From Gemmobacter caeni (GTDB lineage Bacteria; Pseudomonadota; Alphaproteobacteria; Rhodobacterales; Rhodobacteraceae), in contig NZ_QBKP01000003.1 of NCBI RefSeq assembly GCF_003054195.1, positions 340,525 through 404,524 of the forward strand: 64,000 nucleotides of DNA, given 5' to 3'. Position 1 is the stretch's first letter. Each line of letters starts with the position of its first letter. Both the position numbers and the translations under genes were made by a program. The notes under the pieces are model-generated. The model saw only the letters and a list, made by a program, of their open reading frames with translations, was not told the DNA's origin and searched no databases. Shown here piece by piece: positions 20,196-29,252 of this stretch.

Positions 20196-21608
20196 ATGAC
20201 CGATACCCCCCTGATCCTGTGGTTCCGCCGCGACCTGCGGCTGGCCGATCACCCGATGCTGACCGCAGCGCTGGCCAACGGGCGACCGCTGATCCCGGTC
20301 TTCCTGCTGGACCCCGAGACCGAGGCCATTGGTGCTGCGGCGAAATGGCGGCTGGGCCTGTCGCTCGCCGATTTTGCGACGCGACTGGAGGGCGTGGGCA
20401 GCCGGCTGATCCTGCGGCGCGGGGCGGCGCCCGAGGCGCTGGCGCGGCTGATCGCGGACACCGGCGCCACGGGAGTGATGTGGAGCCGCGCCTATGATCC
20501 GGCCTCCATAGCCCGCGATACGGCGGTGAAAACCGCGCTGAGGGCGGCGGGGTACGGTGCCGAAAGCCATCCGGGTTTCCTGCTGGCCGAGCCCTGGCAG
20601 GTGGAGACCGGGCAGGGCGGCCCCTACCGCGTTTATACCCCATTCTGGAAGGCGCTGCGCCAGCGCGACATCGCACCCCTGCTGCCCGCGCCGAAGCAAC
20701 TGCCGCCGCCCGAAAGCTGGCCCACTTCGGACCGGCTGGAGGATTGGCAGATGGGGGCCGCCATGCGGCGCGGCGCGGCAGTCTGCCTGCCGCATCAGGC
20801 CGTGGGGGAGGCGGCAGCTCTGACCCGGTTGGACGACTTTCTGGACCAGCGCCTTGCCCGCTATGCCGAGGCGCGGGATTTTCCGGCTACGCCCGCCACC
20901 TCGCGCCTGTCGGAAAACCTGACCTATGGCGAAATCGCCCCCGCCCGCATCTGGCATGCCGCCATGCACCGGCTGGATGCGGGAGACAGTGGCGCAGGCA
21001 AGTTCCTGTCGGAACTGGGCTGGCGCGATTTTGCCTGGCATCTGATCTATCACTTCCCGGCGCTTGCGACCGAGAACTGGCGCGAGGAGTGGGATGGCTT
21101 CCCCTGGCGCGGCGACAGTGCCGATGCCGAACGCTGGCGCCGGGGCCTGACCGGCGAGCCCTTCGTCGATGCCGCGATGCGCGAGATGTATGTGACCGGC
21201 ACCATGCACAACCGAGCCCGGATGATTGCGGCCTCTTACCTGACCAAACATCTGATGACCGACTGGCGGGTGGGGCTGGCGTGGTTTGCCGATTGCCTGA
21301 CCGACTGGGACCCGGCCTCCAACGCGATGGGCTGGCAATGGGTGGCGGGGTCAGGGCCGGATGCCGCGCCGTATTTCCGCATCTTCAACCCGGCGACGCA
21401 GGCGGAAAAGTTTGACCCGAATGCCGTCTATCGGCGCCGGTTTATCGCCGAACTCAGCCGCACACCCCCGGCTGACGCGCTGTCCTATTTCGATGCGGTG
21501 CCGCGAGCATGGGCGCTTTCACCCGATTCTGCCTATCCGAAGCCCTTGATTGCGCTGGATAAAGGCCGTCAGCGCGCGCTGGATGCCTATGCCGCACGAA
21601 AGGCTTGA
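20196..21608 (+). CDS. phrB: Deoxyribodipyrimidine photolyase
   Basis: A 470-residue cryptochrome/photolyase-family flavoprotein that repairs cyclobutane pyrimidine dimers with light. The N-terminal antenna domain begins LILWFRRDLRLADHPML. The FAD domain shows FLSELGWRDFAWHLIYHFP, WRRGLTGEPFVDAAMREMYVTGTMHNRARMI and DWDPASNAMGWQWVAGSGPDAAPYFRIFNP, which are CPD-photolyase motifs. Confidence 0.95.
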   Translation: MTDTPLILWFRRDLRLADHPMLTAALANGRPLIPVFLLDPETEAIGAAAKWRLGLSLADFATRLEGVGSRLILRRGAAPEALARLIADTGATGVMWSRAYDPASIARDTAVKTALRAAGYGAESHPGFLLAEPWQVETGQGGPYRVYTPFWKALRQRDIAPLLPAPKQLPPPESWPTSDRLEDWQMGAAMRRGAAVCLPHQAVGEAAALTRLDDFLDQRLARYAEARDFPATPATSRLSENLTYGEIAPARIWHAAMHRLDAGDSGAGKFLSELGWRDFAWHLIYHFPALATENWREEWDGFPWRGDSADAERWRRGLTGEPFVDAAMREMYVTGTMHNRARMIAASYLTKHLMTDWRVGLAWFADCLTDWDPASNAMGWQWVAGSGPDAAPYFRIFNPATQAEKFDPNAVYRRRFIAELSRTPPADALSYFDAVPRAWALSPDSAYPKPLIALDKGRQRALDAYAARKA

Positions 21609-21663
21609 GTGACAGCCGCGCTTGGGGAATCATCGGCACTGTATGATCCGGGGAGATGTAAGG

Positions 21664-22875
21664 ATGACCACCTTGCTGACGACCGAAGGCCAGCCCGACC
21701 TGCCGCGCTATTTCGGTCAGGTAATGAAGGTGCTGGAAAAGCTGCGCGTGGGGCGGATGGAGTTTGTCCTGCCCGATGGCCGCCGCTTTCGGGCAGAAGG
21801 CGCCGCGCCCGGCCCGGTGGCCGAGGTGCAGGTGAAGAACCCGGATGTTTTCGCCCGGCTGATCCGCGAGGGGGATCTGGGCTTTTGCGACGCCTATCTG
21901 GACGGCGACTGGGATACGCCCGATCTGCAAGCCTTCATGGATCTGGTGCAGGCGCCACCGAACAACGGGGTGAATGACGGTTTTCCAGGCATGGGCCTCG
22001 TGCGGTCCTATGAGCGGATGCGGCACTGGCTGCGCGGAAATTCGAAACGGCAGGCCAAACGTAACATCGCCTATCACTACGATCTGGGGAATGATTTCTA
22101 CCGGCTATGGCTCGACGATACGATGACCTATTCCAGCGCCCTGTTCCGCAGCGGGCAGGAAAGCCTTGAGGCGGCGCAGGAGGCCAAATACGCCTCGATG
22201 TTGCAGCAGATGGGCGCAAGGCGCGGCGATCACCTGCTGGAAATCGGCTGCGGCTGGGGCGGATTTGCCGAACATGCGGCGCGGGCGGGCATGCGGCTGA
22301 CCTGCCTGACCATTTCAAAGGAACAGCACGATTTCGCGCAGGCCCGGATTGCCCGCGCGGGCCTCTCTGACCGGGTGGAGATCCGGCTTCAGGATTACCG
22401 CGATGAACGCGGCCAATATGACGGTATCGCCTCGATCGAGATGTTCGAGGCGGTGGGCGAGAAATACTGGCCTGTCTATTTTGGTGCGGTGCGCGACCGG
22501 CTGAAACCGGGGCGCAATGCCACGCTGCAAATCATCACCGTGCCCGATGCCCGCTTTGCGGCCTATCGCAAGACCGTGGATTTCATCCAGAAATACATCT
22601 TCCCCGGCGGCATGCTGCCTTCGCCCGCCGCGCTGGCGCAAGAGGTCGCGGCGGCGGGGCTGGTGCTGAAGGGCCATATCGAATTCGGCGAAAGCTACAG
22701 CCAGACGCTGCGGCGCTGGCATGACACGTTCAATGCCCACTGGCCCGAGGTGCGGGCGCTGGGCTTCGATGACCGCTTTCGCCGCATGTGGAACTTCTAC
22801 CTGACCTCTTGCGCTGGCGCCTTTCACGGCGGAAACTGCGACGTGACGCAGATCACGGTGACGCGGCCCGGCTAG
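21664..22875 (+). CDS. cfa: Cyclopropane-fatty-acyl-phospholipid synthase family methyltransferase
   Basis: A 403-residue SAM-dependent CFAS-family enzyme that modifies unsaturated acyl chains of phospholipids. HYDLGNDFYRLWLDDTMTYSSALF and the SAM site LLEIGCGWGGFAEHAAR are conserved, as are FEAVGEKYWPVYF and KYIFPGGMLPS. The ATG at 21664 follows GGGGAGATGTAAGG. It lies 55 bases after the photolyase and just before trgA. Substrate specificity (cyclopropane versus a related modification) is not settled by sequence. Confidence 0.85.
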   Translation: MTTLLTTEGQPDLPRYFGQVMKVLEKLRVGRMEFVLPDGRRFRAEGAAPGPVAEVQVKNPDVFARLIREGDLGFCDAYLDGDWDTPDLQAFMDLVQAPPNNGVNDGFPGMGLVRSYERMRHWLRGNSKRQAKRNIAYHYDLGNDFYRLWLDDTMTYSSALFRSGQESLEAAQEAKYASMLQQMGARRGDHLLEIGCGWGGFAEHAARAGMRLTCLTISKEQHDFAQARIARAGLSDRVEIRLQDYRDERGQYDGIASIEMFEAVGEKYWPVYFGAVRDRLKPGRNATLQIITVPDARFAAYRKTVDFIQKYIFPGGMLPSPAALAQEVAAAGLVLKGHIEFGESYSQTLRRWHDTFNAHWPEVRALGFDDRFRRMWNFYLTSCAGAFHGGNCDVTQITVTRPG

Positions 22876-22896
22876 AGGCCGCGCGGAAAGGGACAG

Positions 22897-23340
22897 ATGC
22901 CGACGGCAGGCAAGCTTCTGGGCGCGATATTCTTTGCGGCGCTGGCCTATCTGACGGCCGAACTGTTCAAACCCTCGGTGCCAGAAGGCACCTCTTTCGG
23001 TAATTTCAGCCTGTATGTCGCGGCAATCGGGCTTGGCAGTGGCTGGTTTGTTATGGGGCCGCGCGCGCCGGAGGGGGGCATGGCACAGGCGATCAGCGCG
23101 GGTTTGCAGGCGGCGCTGACGACGGCTTTCTTTGCGCTGCTGGGCTTCGGCATCTACCTCATGCTCGGCAAGGCGCTGCGCAAGATGTACAAGGGCCCCT
23201 TCGAGGCGATTACCGGCGTGTTCGAACTGATGGTGGAAAACCTGTTTCTGGTGCTGACGTCGCCGCAGGTCATGGCGGCCCTGCTGGTGGGTGGCCCGCT
23301 GTGCGGCATTGCAGTGCATAAGCTGGTACGGCGGCGCTGA
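22897..23340 (+). CDS. trgA: TrgA-family tellurite-resistance membrane protein
   Basis: A 147-residue protein with about four hydrophobic segments. It is assigned as TrgA from its pairing with a TrgB-type gene, a locus described in Rhodobacter sphaeroides as adding to high-level tellurite resistance. The opening MPTAGKLLGAIFFAALAYLTAELFKP and the GLGSGWFVMGPRA stretch fit that family as I remember it. Its stop overlaps the trgB start (TGATG). The biochemical mechanism is unknown. Confidence 0.7.
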   Translation: MPTAGKLLGAIFFAALAYLTAELFKPSVPEGTSFGNFSLYVAAIGLGSGWFVMGPRAPEGGMAQAISAGLQAALTTAFFALLGFGIYLMLGKALRKMYKGPFEAITGVFELMVENLFLVLTSPQVMAALLVGGPLCGIAVHKLVRRR

Positions 23341-24443
23341 TGGATTTGTTCTTTTACGGCACGCTGTGCCACCCGCCACTGCTGGAGGCGGTTCTGGGCC
23401 GCGCTGTGGTTACTGAACCTGCCACCCTGCCGGGGTATGAGGTGCTCTGGTCCGCCGAGGGGGCGTGGCCGGTGATCCGGCGCGGCGCAGGCGCGGCGCA
23501 GGGGCGGCTGATGCGCAATGCCACGGCCGAAGATGTGGCGCGGCTGGATTTCTACGAAGGCGGCTTCGGCTATCGCACCGCTGCGCTGCCGGTCGCGGCG
23601 GCGGGGGCCTCGACCGCGCTGGTCTATCTGCCACCCGATGCGGCGCCCGTGGCGGGGCCGTGGTCGCTGGCGGACTGGGTGCGCGACTGGGGCGCGGTGG
23701 CGGTGGTGACCGCGCGTGACGTGATGGCGCTGATGGGCCAGCGCGAGGCGGCCGAGGTGGTGCGGCGTTACCGGCTGATGCTGGTGCGGGGCGCCAGCCG
23801 GTTGCGGGCCGTCGAGGCGCCGCCGGTCACGCGGCGGCATCGGGCGACGGCGGGCGATGTGGTGGTCGACCGCTTTCGCCAGCCCTATGCCAATTTCTTC
23901 GCCATCGAAGAATACGATCTGCGTTATCGCCGCTTTGACGGTCGCATGAGTGAACAGATCAACCGCGCGGTCTTTGTCTCGGGCGATGCGGTGACGGTGC
24001 TGCCCTATGATCCCGTGCGCGACCGGGTGCTGCTGATCGAACAGTTCCGCGCCGGTCCCTACGGGCGGGGCGATCCGCAGCCCTGGCTGCTGGAGGCCAT
24101 CGCAGGACGCATCGACCCGGACGAGACGCCGGAACAGGCCGCCCGGCGTGAGGCGGTGGAAGAAGCGGGCCTGCATCTGGGCGCGCTGGAGAAAGTGGGC
24201 GCCTATTACCCTTCGCCGGGGGCAAAAAGCGAATACCTCTATTCCTATGTTGCGCTTTGCGATCTGCCCGACGGGGTGGAGGGCGTGTTTGGCGTCGAGG
24301 GCGAGGCGGAAGATATCCGCGGGCATCTGGTCAGCTTCAAGGAATTCATGGCGTTGATCACCTCGGGTGAGGTGGACAACGGGCCGCTGCTGGTGACGGC
24401 GCTTTGGTTGCAGCGCGAAAGGGCGCGGCTGCGCGGGGCTTAG
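23340..24443 (+). CDS. trgB: TrgB: gamma-glutamylcyclotransferase-like plus Nudix fusion
   Basis: A 367-residue two-domain protein. Residues 1-~125 look like an AIG2/GGCT domain (MDLFFYGTLCHPPLLEAVLGR, LDFYEGGFGYR). Residues ~165-360 are an ADP-ribose pyrophosphatase-type Nudix domain with the box GRIDPDETPEQAARREAVEEAGL and then YPSPGAKSEYLYSYVA. This layout is that of TrgB. It is coupled to trgA and convergent with the LysR gene, 12 bases away. Confidence 0.8.
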   Translation: MDLFFYGTLCHPPLLEAVLGRAVVTEPATLPGYEVLWSAEGAWPVIRRGAGAAQGRLMRNATAEDVARLDFYEGGFGYRTAALPVAAAGASTALVYLPPDAAPVAGPWSLADWVRDWGAVAVVTARDVMALMGQREAAEVVRRYRLMLVRGASRLRAVEAPPVTRRHRATAGDVVVDRFRQPYANFFAIEEYDLRYRRFDGRMSEQINRAVFVSGDAVTVLPYDPVRDRVLLIEQFRAGPYGRGDPQPWLLEAIAGRIDPDETPEQAARREAVEEAGLHLGALEKVGAYYPSPGAKSEYLYSYVALCDLPDGVEGVFGVEGEAEDIRGHLVSFKEFMALITSGEVDNGPLLVTALWLQRERARLRGA

Positions 24444-24455
24444 CCCGGTGGCGGA

Positions 24456-25412
24456 TCAGGGGCCGTAGATGCGCTGCTCGGGTGGGGTTTCCGCCAGAAG
24501 TGTATCGAGGATGGCCAGAAACGCCGCCTCGGCCCGGTTCCGTCGTGCGCGCGGGTTGCGGGCCAGATAGACGTCGATGGCGGGCGGATCGTCCTGCGGC
24601 GGCAGGCGCCACAGGCGCCCGGCGCGCAGATCCTCCTCCACCACATGCAACGGCAAAGGCCCGATCCCGAGGCCCGCAAGGATCATCCGCCGCACCTCCT
24701 CCAGATGGGTGGACTGGCCGACCGGGCCGGAAAGCCCGGCCCGCTGGCGCAGTTCAGTCACGGCGGCCAGCGCATCGCCCATGCGATCGGTCTGGAAACT
24801 GACGGCGGTGTGTCCCGCGAGGTCCTCCAGTGTCAGGCCGGACCGGGCATAAAGCGGGTGCGGCGGCCCGCAGAACAGACCGAAGAACTCGCGATAGAAC
24901 ACTTCGGTTTGCAGATCGCTGCGCGGATCGGTCATCAGACAGATGGCAAGGCTGGCCTGGCCCTCGGCCAGTCGTGTCAGCGCCTCGCGTGAGGGCAGGA
25001 TGTCGATGGACAGCGTGGCCTTGGGGTGAGCCGCGTGAAACCGGCGCAAAGCCGCGTCCAGCAGGGGCGAGACAACATGCGAGGCCAGTGCCAGCGTGAC
25101 CTCGCCCGCCACTGCGCCCGAGGCTTCTGCCATCGCCTCGGCCCCGCGCAGGATGGCGGCCCGCACCGCCTGCGCCTCTGCCAGCAGGGCCATGCCCTCG
25201 GGTGTCAGGGTGAAACTGCCCGCGCTGCGGTCGATCAGCCGGTGGCCGGTGCGTTCCTCCAGCCGTTTCAGCGCCTGGCTGACCGAGGGTTGCTTCAGCC
25301 CCAGCCTTTCGCCCGCCCGCGTTACCGACCCGGCCTCTGCCAGCGCGAGAAAGACCCGCAGCAGGTTCCAATCGAGGTCACGGGCGAGCTTTTCGGCGGG
25401 GCTGAGACGCAT
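24456..25412 (-). CDS. LysR-family transcriptional regulator of the adjacent catabolic operon
   Basis: A 318-residue LysR regulator. The N-terminal winged HTH is LDWNLLRVFLALAEAGSVTRAGERLGLKQPSVSQALKRLEE, followed by the periplasmic-binding-like effector domain. The start at 25412 gives the normal N-terminus, with an in-frame but unlikely extension upstream. It is divergent from the aminotransferase operon, and a 15-base inverted repeat lies in the gap, so it probably controls that operon and itself. The inducer is unknown. Confidence 0.9.
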   Translation of the reverse strand: MRLSPAEKLARDLDWNLLRVFLALAEAGSVTRAGERLGLKQPSVSQALKRLEERTGHRLIDRSAGSFTLTPEGMALLAEAQAVRAAILRGAEAMAEASGAVAGEVTLALASHVVSPLLDAALRRFHAAHPKATLSIDILPSREALTRLAEGQASLAICLMTDPRSDLQTEVFYREFFGLFCGPPHPLYARSGLTLEDLAGHTAVSFQTDRMGDALAAVTELRQRAGLSGPVGQSTHLEEVRRMILAGLGIGPLPLHVVEEDLRAGRLWRLPPQDDPPAIDVYLARNPRARRNRAEAAFLAILDTLLAETPPEQRIYGP

Positions 25413-25421
25413 GTCATTCAC

Positions 25422-25436
25422 TGTATCAATGATGCA
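25422..25436. promoter_or_regulatory. Candidate LysR operator
   Basis: TGTATCAATGATGCA is a 15-base interrupted inverted repeat (12 of 15 positions symmetric) with a T-N11-A core. It lies 10 bases before the LysR start and 70 before the aminotransferase start. Confidence 0.5.
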
Positions 25437-25506
25437 GATTAAAACAATCCATTTGGAGAATGCGGCGCCATGCGCCATCCTCAGGGTGAACCTCGCCCGG
25501 AGACTG

Positions 25507-26841
25507 ATGATGAGCCACCTGTTCTACCTTTCCACTGCTGCGCGGCCCGTGCTGGACCGTGCCGAAGGGATCTACATGTGGGATACTTCGGGGCGGCGGT
25601 TCATCGACGGATCGTCGGGCGCGATGGTCAGCAATATCGGCCATTCCAACCCTGCCGTTCTGGCTGCGATGCGGGCGCAGATGGATAGATCCACCTTCGG
25701 CTACCGGCTGCATTTCGAAACCGAACCGGGTGAGCAACTGGCCGCAAAGGTTGCCGCGCTCAGCCCGGAGGGGATGGAGAAGGTATTCTTCGTCTCCGGC
25801 GGGTCGGAGGCTGTGGAAAGCGCGATGAAGCTCGCCCGGCAATATGCGGTGGTCACCGGGCAGGCAAGCCGGTGGAAAGTGATCTCGCGTTTCCCGTCCT
25901 ATCACGGATCGACGCTGGGGGCGCTGTCGGTGACGGGTTACGATCCGCTGACCGATCCTTTCCGCCCGATGATGGTGGAGATGCCGAAGATCCCCGCGCC
26001 GCGCGCCTATCTTGACGGTCTGGACATGGATAACCCCGCCACCGGCGCGCATTACGCGGCGATGCTGGAGGACCGCATTCTGTCCGAGGGGCCAGAGACA
26101 GTGCTGGCCTTCATCCACGAACCCGTCGGCGGCGCCTCGACCGGCGCGCTGGTGCCGCCCGCGGGCTATATGCAGGCGGTGCGCGCGATCTGCGACAAAT
26201 ACGGTGTGCTGCTGATCCATGACGAGGTGATGAGCGGCGGCGGCCGCGTCGGCACCTTCCTTGGCGGCGACCTTTGGGGCGTGGCCCCGGATATCATTGC
26301 GATTTCAAAGGGTTTCGGTGCGGGCTATGCGCCGCTTGGTGCCATGATCGCGCAGGATCGCATCGTGCAGGCGGTGCAGGATGCGGGCGGTTTCCTGCAC
26401 GGCCATACCTATGCCGGCAATCCGCTGGCCTGCACGGCGGGCCTTGCCGTGCTGACCGAGATTGAGCGGCAGGATATGATGGGCAACGCGCGCAAGGTGG
26501 GGGCTGTTCTGAAACAACGCCTGAAGAACCTGATGCAACGCTATGGCTTCATTGGTGATGTGCGGGGTGAGGGCCTGTTGCTGGCCTTCGAGTTTGTTGC
26601 CGGTCGCGAAACAATGGCGCCACTGCCGCGCGAAATGAAGGCCTTCGATGATCTGGTCGAACGTGCCTATGCCGAGGGGCTGATCATCTATTCCCGCCGC
26701 ACGCGCGGTGGTTATGAGGGTGACCATTTCCTCGTCTGCCCGCCGATGATCACGACCGAGGCACAGGTGGACGAGATCATGGAGAAACTGACCCGTGCGC
26801 TGGATGGGTTCGCGGATGCTCATGCGGGAGCATTGGCATGA
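25507..26841 (+). CDS. Class III PLP aminotransferase (substrate unknown)
   Basis: A 444-residue omega-type aminotransferase. HLFYLSTAARPVLDRAEGIYMWDTSGRRFIDGSSG opens it, VSGGSEAVESAMKLARQY binds PLP phosphate, LIHDEVMSGGGRVG holds the PLP Asp, and IAISKGFGAGYAPLGAMIA the Schiff-base Lys. GGAG sits 6 bases before the ATG at 25507. It is followed with 4-base overlaps by a BKACE enzyme, a GNAT and a deacetylase. I infer transfer of a terminal amino group from an amine or beta-amino acid. Confidence 0.85.
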   Translation: MMSHLFYLSTAARPVLDRAEGIYMWDTSGRRFIDGSSGAMVSNIGHSNPAVLAAMRAQMDRSTFGYRLHFETEPGEQLAAKVAALSPEGMEKVFFVSGGSEAVESAMKLARQYAVVTGQASRWKVISRFPSYHGSTLGALSVTGYDPLTDPFRPMMVEMPKIPAPRAYLDGLDMDNPATGAHYAAMLEDRILSEGPETVLAFIHEPVGGASTGALVPPAGYMQAVRAICDKYGVLLIHDEVMSGGGRVGTFLGGDLWGVAPDIIAISKGFGAGYAPLGAMIAQDRIVQAVQDAGGFLHGHTYAGNPLACTAGLAVLTEIERQDMMGNARKVGAVLKQRLKNLMQRYGFIGDVRGEGLLLAFEFVAGRETMAPLPREMKAFDDLVERAYAEGLIIYSRRTRGGYEGDHFLVCPPMITTEAQVDEIMEKLTRALDGFADAHAGALA

Positions 26842-27755
26842 AGATCATCATCTCCTGCGCTATCACTGGCTCGATCCACACACCCAGCATGTCGCCCTAT
26901 CTGCCGTTCCGGGCCGAGGATATTGCGGCGGAGGCAATCGGCGCGGCCAAGGCGGGTGCTGCGATCCTGCACCTGCACGCCCGCGACCCCGAGACGGGCC
27001 GCCCCTCTGCCTCCCCGGCGCATTGGAAGGGATTTCTGCCTGCGATTTCAAGTTCCTGCGATGCGGTCCTCAACATGACCACCGGCGGATCGGCGGTGAT
27101 GACGCTGGATCAGCGGCTGGAGGCGCCGCTGACTTTTGCACCGGAGATGTGCAGCCTTAACATGGGGTCGATGAATTTCGCGCTCTATCCCATGGCTGCG
27201 AAACCCCGCGACTGGCGGTTCGACTGGGAAGAGCCGTTCCTGCGCGACTCCGACGATCTGGTGTTCAAGAATACCCCGCGCGACATCGCAGGCGTCTTGC
27301 AGCGCATGGGCACCGAACGCGGTGCGCGGTTCGAGTTCGAATGCTATGACGTGAGCCACCTTCACATGCTGCGCCACTTCGTTGACCGCGGGCTGGTTGA
27401 CGGGCCGATCTTCCTGCAGTTCGTCATGGGCGTGCTGGGCGGTATCGCGGCAGAACCGGAGCATCTGATCCATCTGCACCAGACAGCGCAGAAACTGTTT
27501 CCGAAGTTCGAATGGTCGGTGCTGGCGGCGGGACGGCGGCAGATGGAATTCGCCGCTATCGCGGCGGCGATGGGCGGGCATGTCCGCGTCGGGTTGGAGG
27601 ACAACCTTTACCTCTCGAAAGGCGTACTGGCGAAATCCAACGCCGAACAGGTTGAAAAGGTGCGCGGCATTGTCGAGGCGCTGGGCGGCAGTCCCGCCAC
27701 GCCCGACGAGGCGCGCGCACTGCTGGGCCTGAAGGGACGGCAGGTCTACGCATGA
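26838..27755 (+). CDS. Beta-keto acid cleavage enzyme (BKACE, DUF849)
   Basis: A 305-residue BKACE-family protein. The family uses Zn2+ to condense a beta-keto acid with acetyl-CoA, giving acetoacetate and a new CoA ester; 3-keto-5-aminohexanoate cleavage in lysine fermentation is the founding case. Visible features are the N-terminal IIISCAITGSIHTPSMSPYLP, the metal-binding HLHARDPETGRPS and the C-terminal HVRVGLEDNLYL. Its start overlaps the aminotransferase stop (ATGA). The aminotransferase product is the likely source of its keto acid. Confidence 0.88.
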   Translation: MKIIISCAITGSIHTPSMSPYLPFRAEDIAAEAIGAAKAGAAILHLHARDPETGRPSASPAHWKGFLPAISSSCDAVLNMTTGGSAVMTLDQRLEAPLTFAPEMCSLNMGSMNFALYPMAAKPRDWRFDWEEPFLRDSDDLVFKNTPRDIAGVLQRMGTERGARFEFECYDVSHLHMLRHFVDRGLVDGPIFLQFVMGVLGGIAAEPEHLIHLHQTAQKLFPKFEWSVLAAGRRQMEFAAIAAAMGGHVRVGLEDNLYLSKGVLAKSNAEQVEKVRGIVEALGGSPATPDEARALLGLKGRQVYA

Positions 27756-28189
27756 TCCGCGCCGCGACGGTTGAAGATGCCGCAAGGGTCATGGCGGGTC
27801 TGCAAGCTCTGGCCGCCGACATGGGTGATCCGTTCCGCACGACCGGGGCGCAGGTGGCTACCGCCCTTGCCAGCGGTGCGATCCGTGCCGAGCTGGCCGA
27901 TCACGGCCTAGCGCTCTGGTCGCCGTTCCTTTCCACCACGCGGGGGCGGATCGGGGCCTATGTCTCAGACCTCTGGGTCGGGGCAGAGGCGCGCGGGCAG
28001 GGGCTGGGCCGCCAGTTGCTTGCCGCCGTTCGTAACCGGGCCGAGGCAGAATTCGGGGCCAGCTTCCTGCGCCTTGCCGTCTATGACGATAATCCGCGTG
28101 CGCGGGTCTTCTATGACCGGCTGGGGTTCACCCCGAAAGCCGATGAAATCTGGCTGACGCTGGAAGGCGCGGCCCTGGAGGCAGTATGA
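27752..28189 (+). CDS. GNAT N-acetyltransferase in the BKACE operon
   Basis: A 145-residue GNAT protein. The acetyl-CoA loop is visible in VSDLWVGAEARGQGLGRQLLAAVRNRAE, followed by LRLAVYDDNPRARVFYDRLGF. It overlaps the genes on both sides by 4 bases, so it is in the operon. The neighbouring gene encodes a deacetylase, so acetylation and deacetylation of the same amine, or of an enzyme, is a fair inference, but the substrate cannot be named. Confidence 0.8.
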   Translation: MIRAATVEDAARVMAGLQALAADMGDPFRTTGAQVATALASGAIRAELADHGLALWSPFLSTTRGRIGAYVSDLWVGAEARGQGLGRQLLAAVRNRAEAEFGASFLRLAVYDDNPRARVFYDRLGFTPKADEIWLTLEGAALEAV

Positions 28190-29199
28190 AAGCGTTTCTC
28201 GATGACCGGCAGGCCGGGCATGACCCGCAGATGTTCATGGCAAACGGCACGCGCCTGCCGAACCCGGAAAAGCCCGAACGCATCGCAGTGCTGAAAGCCG
28301 GGGCCGAAGCGGCAGGCGCCCGCTTCGCGCCACCGCGCGATTTCGGCATGGGGCCGCTGGCGGCGGTGCATACGGCCGAATACCTCGCCTTCCTGCAAAC
28401 CATCCACCCGCGCTGGAAACGGATCGAGGGTGCGGCGGACGAGGTCATTCCGAATATCCACCCTGACCGCCGCAGCGCCAATTATCCGAAATCCGCCGTG
28501 GGGCAAGCTGGATGGCATCAGGCCGATACCGCCTGTCCCATCGCCGCTGGCACATGGGAGGCGGCCTATTGGTCGGCCCAGACCGCGCTGAGCGGTGCTG
28601 AATCCGTGCTCGCAGGTGAAACCACCTATGCGCTCTGCCGCCCGCCGGGGCATCACGCCTTTGCCGATCTGGCGGGGGGCTTTTGTTTCCTCAACAATTC
28701 CGGCATTGCCGCTGAATGGCTGCTGCGCAAGGGCCTGCGCCCGGCGATCCTTGATGTTGACGTGCACCACGGCAATGGCACCCAGGGCATGTTCTATCAC
28801 CGCCGCGACGTGCTGACCGTCAGCCTGCACGCCGACCCTGACCGCTTCTATCCGTTCTTCTGGGGCGCCGCGCAGGAACGCGGCGAAGGCGAGGGGCTGG
28901 GCTACAATCTCAACCTTCCGCTTCCGCGCGGCACGGGCGACGCCGATTACCGCGCGGCTCTTGCCACGGCGCTGGCCCGCATCCACGCTTTCGGCGCGGA
29001 TGTCATCGTTATTGCCCTGGGCCTCGACGGCCATGAGGATGACCCTTTTCAGGGCCTGAAGATCACCACCGAAGGCTTCACCCGCATCGCGGCCGACATC
29101 GCCGCCACCGGCCTGCGCCTCCTCGTGGTGCAGGAAGGCGGCTACCTGCAACCGAAGCTGGGCGCCAATCTGACCGCCTTCCTCAAGGGCCTTGCCTGA
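28186..29199 (+). CDS. Histone-deacetylase-family amidohydrolase (acetylpolyamine amidohydrolase-like)
   Basis: A 337-residue HDAC-fold Zn enzyme. Catalytic features are the double His in RPPGHHAF, the Zn-binding DVDVHHGNGTQGMFY and LGLDGHEDDPFQG, and the tail VVQEGGYL. Bacterial members remove acetyl groups from polyamines or other acetylated amines. It is the last gene of the aminotransferase-BKACE-GNAT operon. I favour an acetylated amine as substrate on context. Confidence 0.85.
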   Translation: MKAFLDDRQAGHDPQMFMANGTRLPNPEKPERIAVLKAGAEAAGARFAPPRDFGMGPLAAVHTAEYLAFLQTIHPRWKRIEGAADEVIPNIHPDRRSANYPKSAVGQAGWHQADTACPIAAGTWEAAYWSAQTALSGAESVLAGETTYALCRPPGHHAFADLAGGFCFLNNSGIAAEWLLRKGLRPAILDVDVHHGNGTQGMFYHRRDVLTVSLHADPDRFYPFFWGAAQERGEGEGLGYNLNLPLPRGTGDADYRAALATALARIHAFGADVIVIALGLDGHEDDPFQGLKITTEGFTRIAADIAATGLRLLVVQEGGYLQPKLGANLTAFLKGLA

Positions 29200-29200
29200 G

Positions 29201-29252
29201 CTTTCATCCTGGCGAAAATGTCTCGGGTGTGAGCCTCGCAGGCGGGAGGGGA
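29201..29252 (-). repeat. Intergenic repeat, copy A (minus orientation)
   Basis: Read on the minus strand it has a GC-rich head (CCCTCCCGCC...GAGGCTC) and ends ACATTTTCGCCAGGATGAAAG. The tail matches those of the other copies in this window near 31.0, 42.3 and 46.8 kb. Short repeats with a GATATTT...AAGATGAAAG-like tail are common between Rhodobacteraceae genes. Confidence 0.6.
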
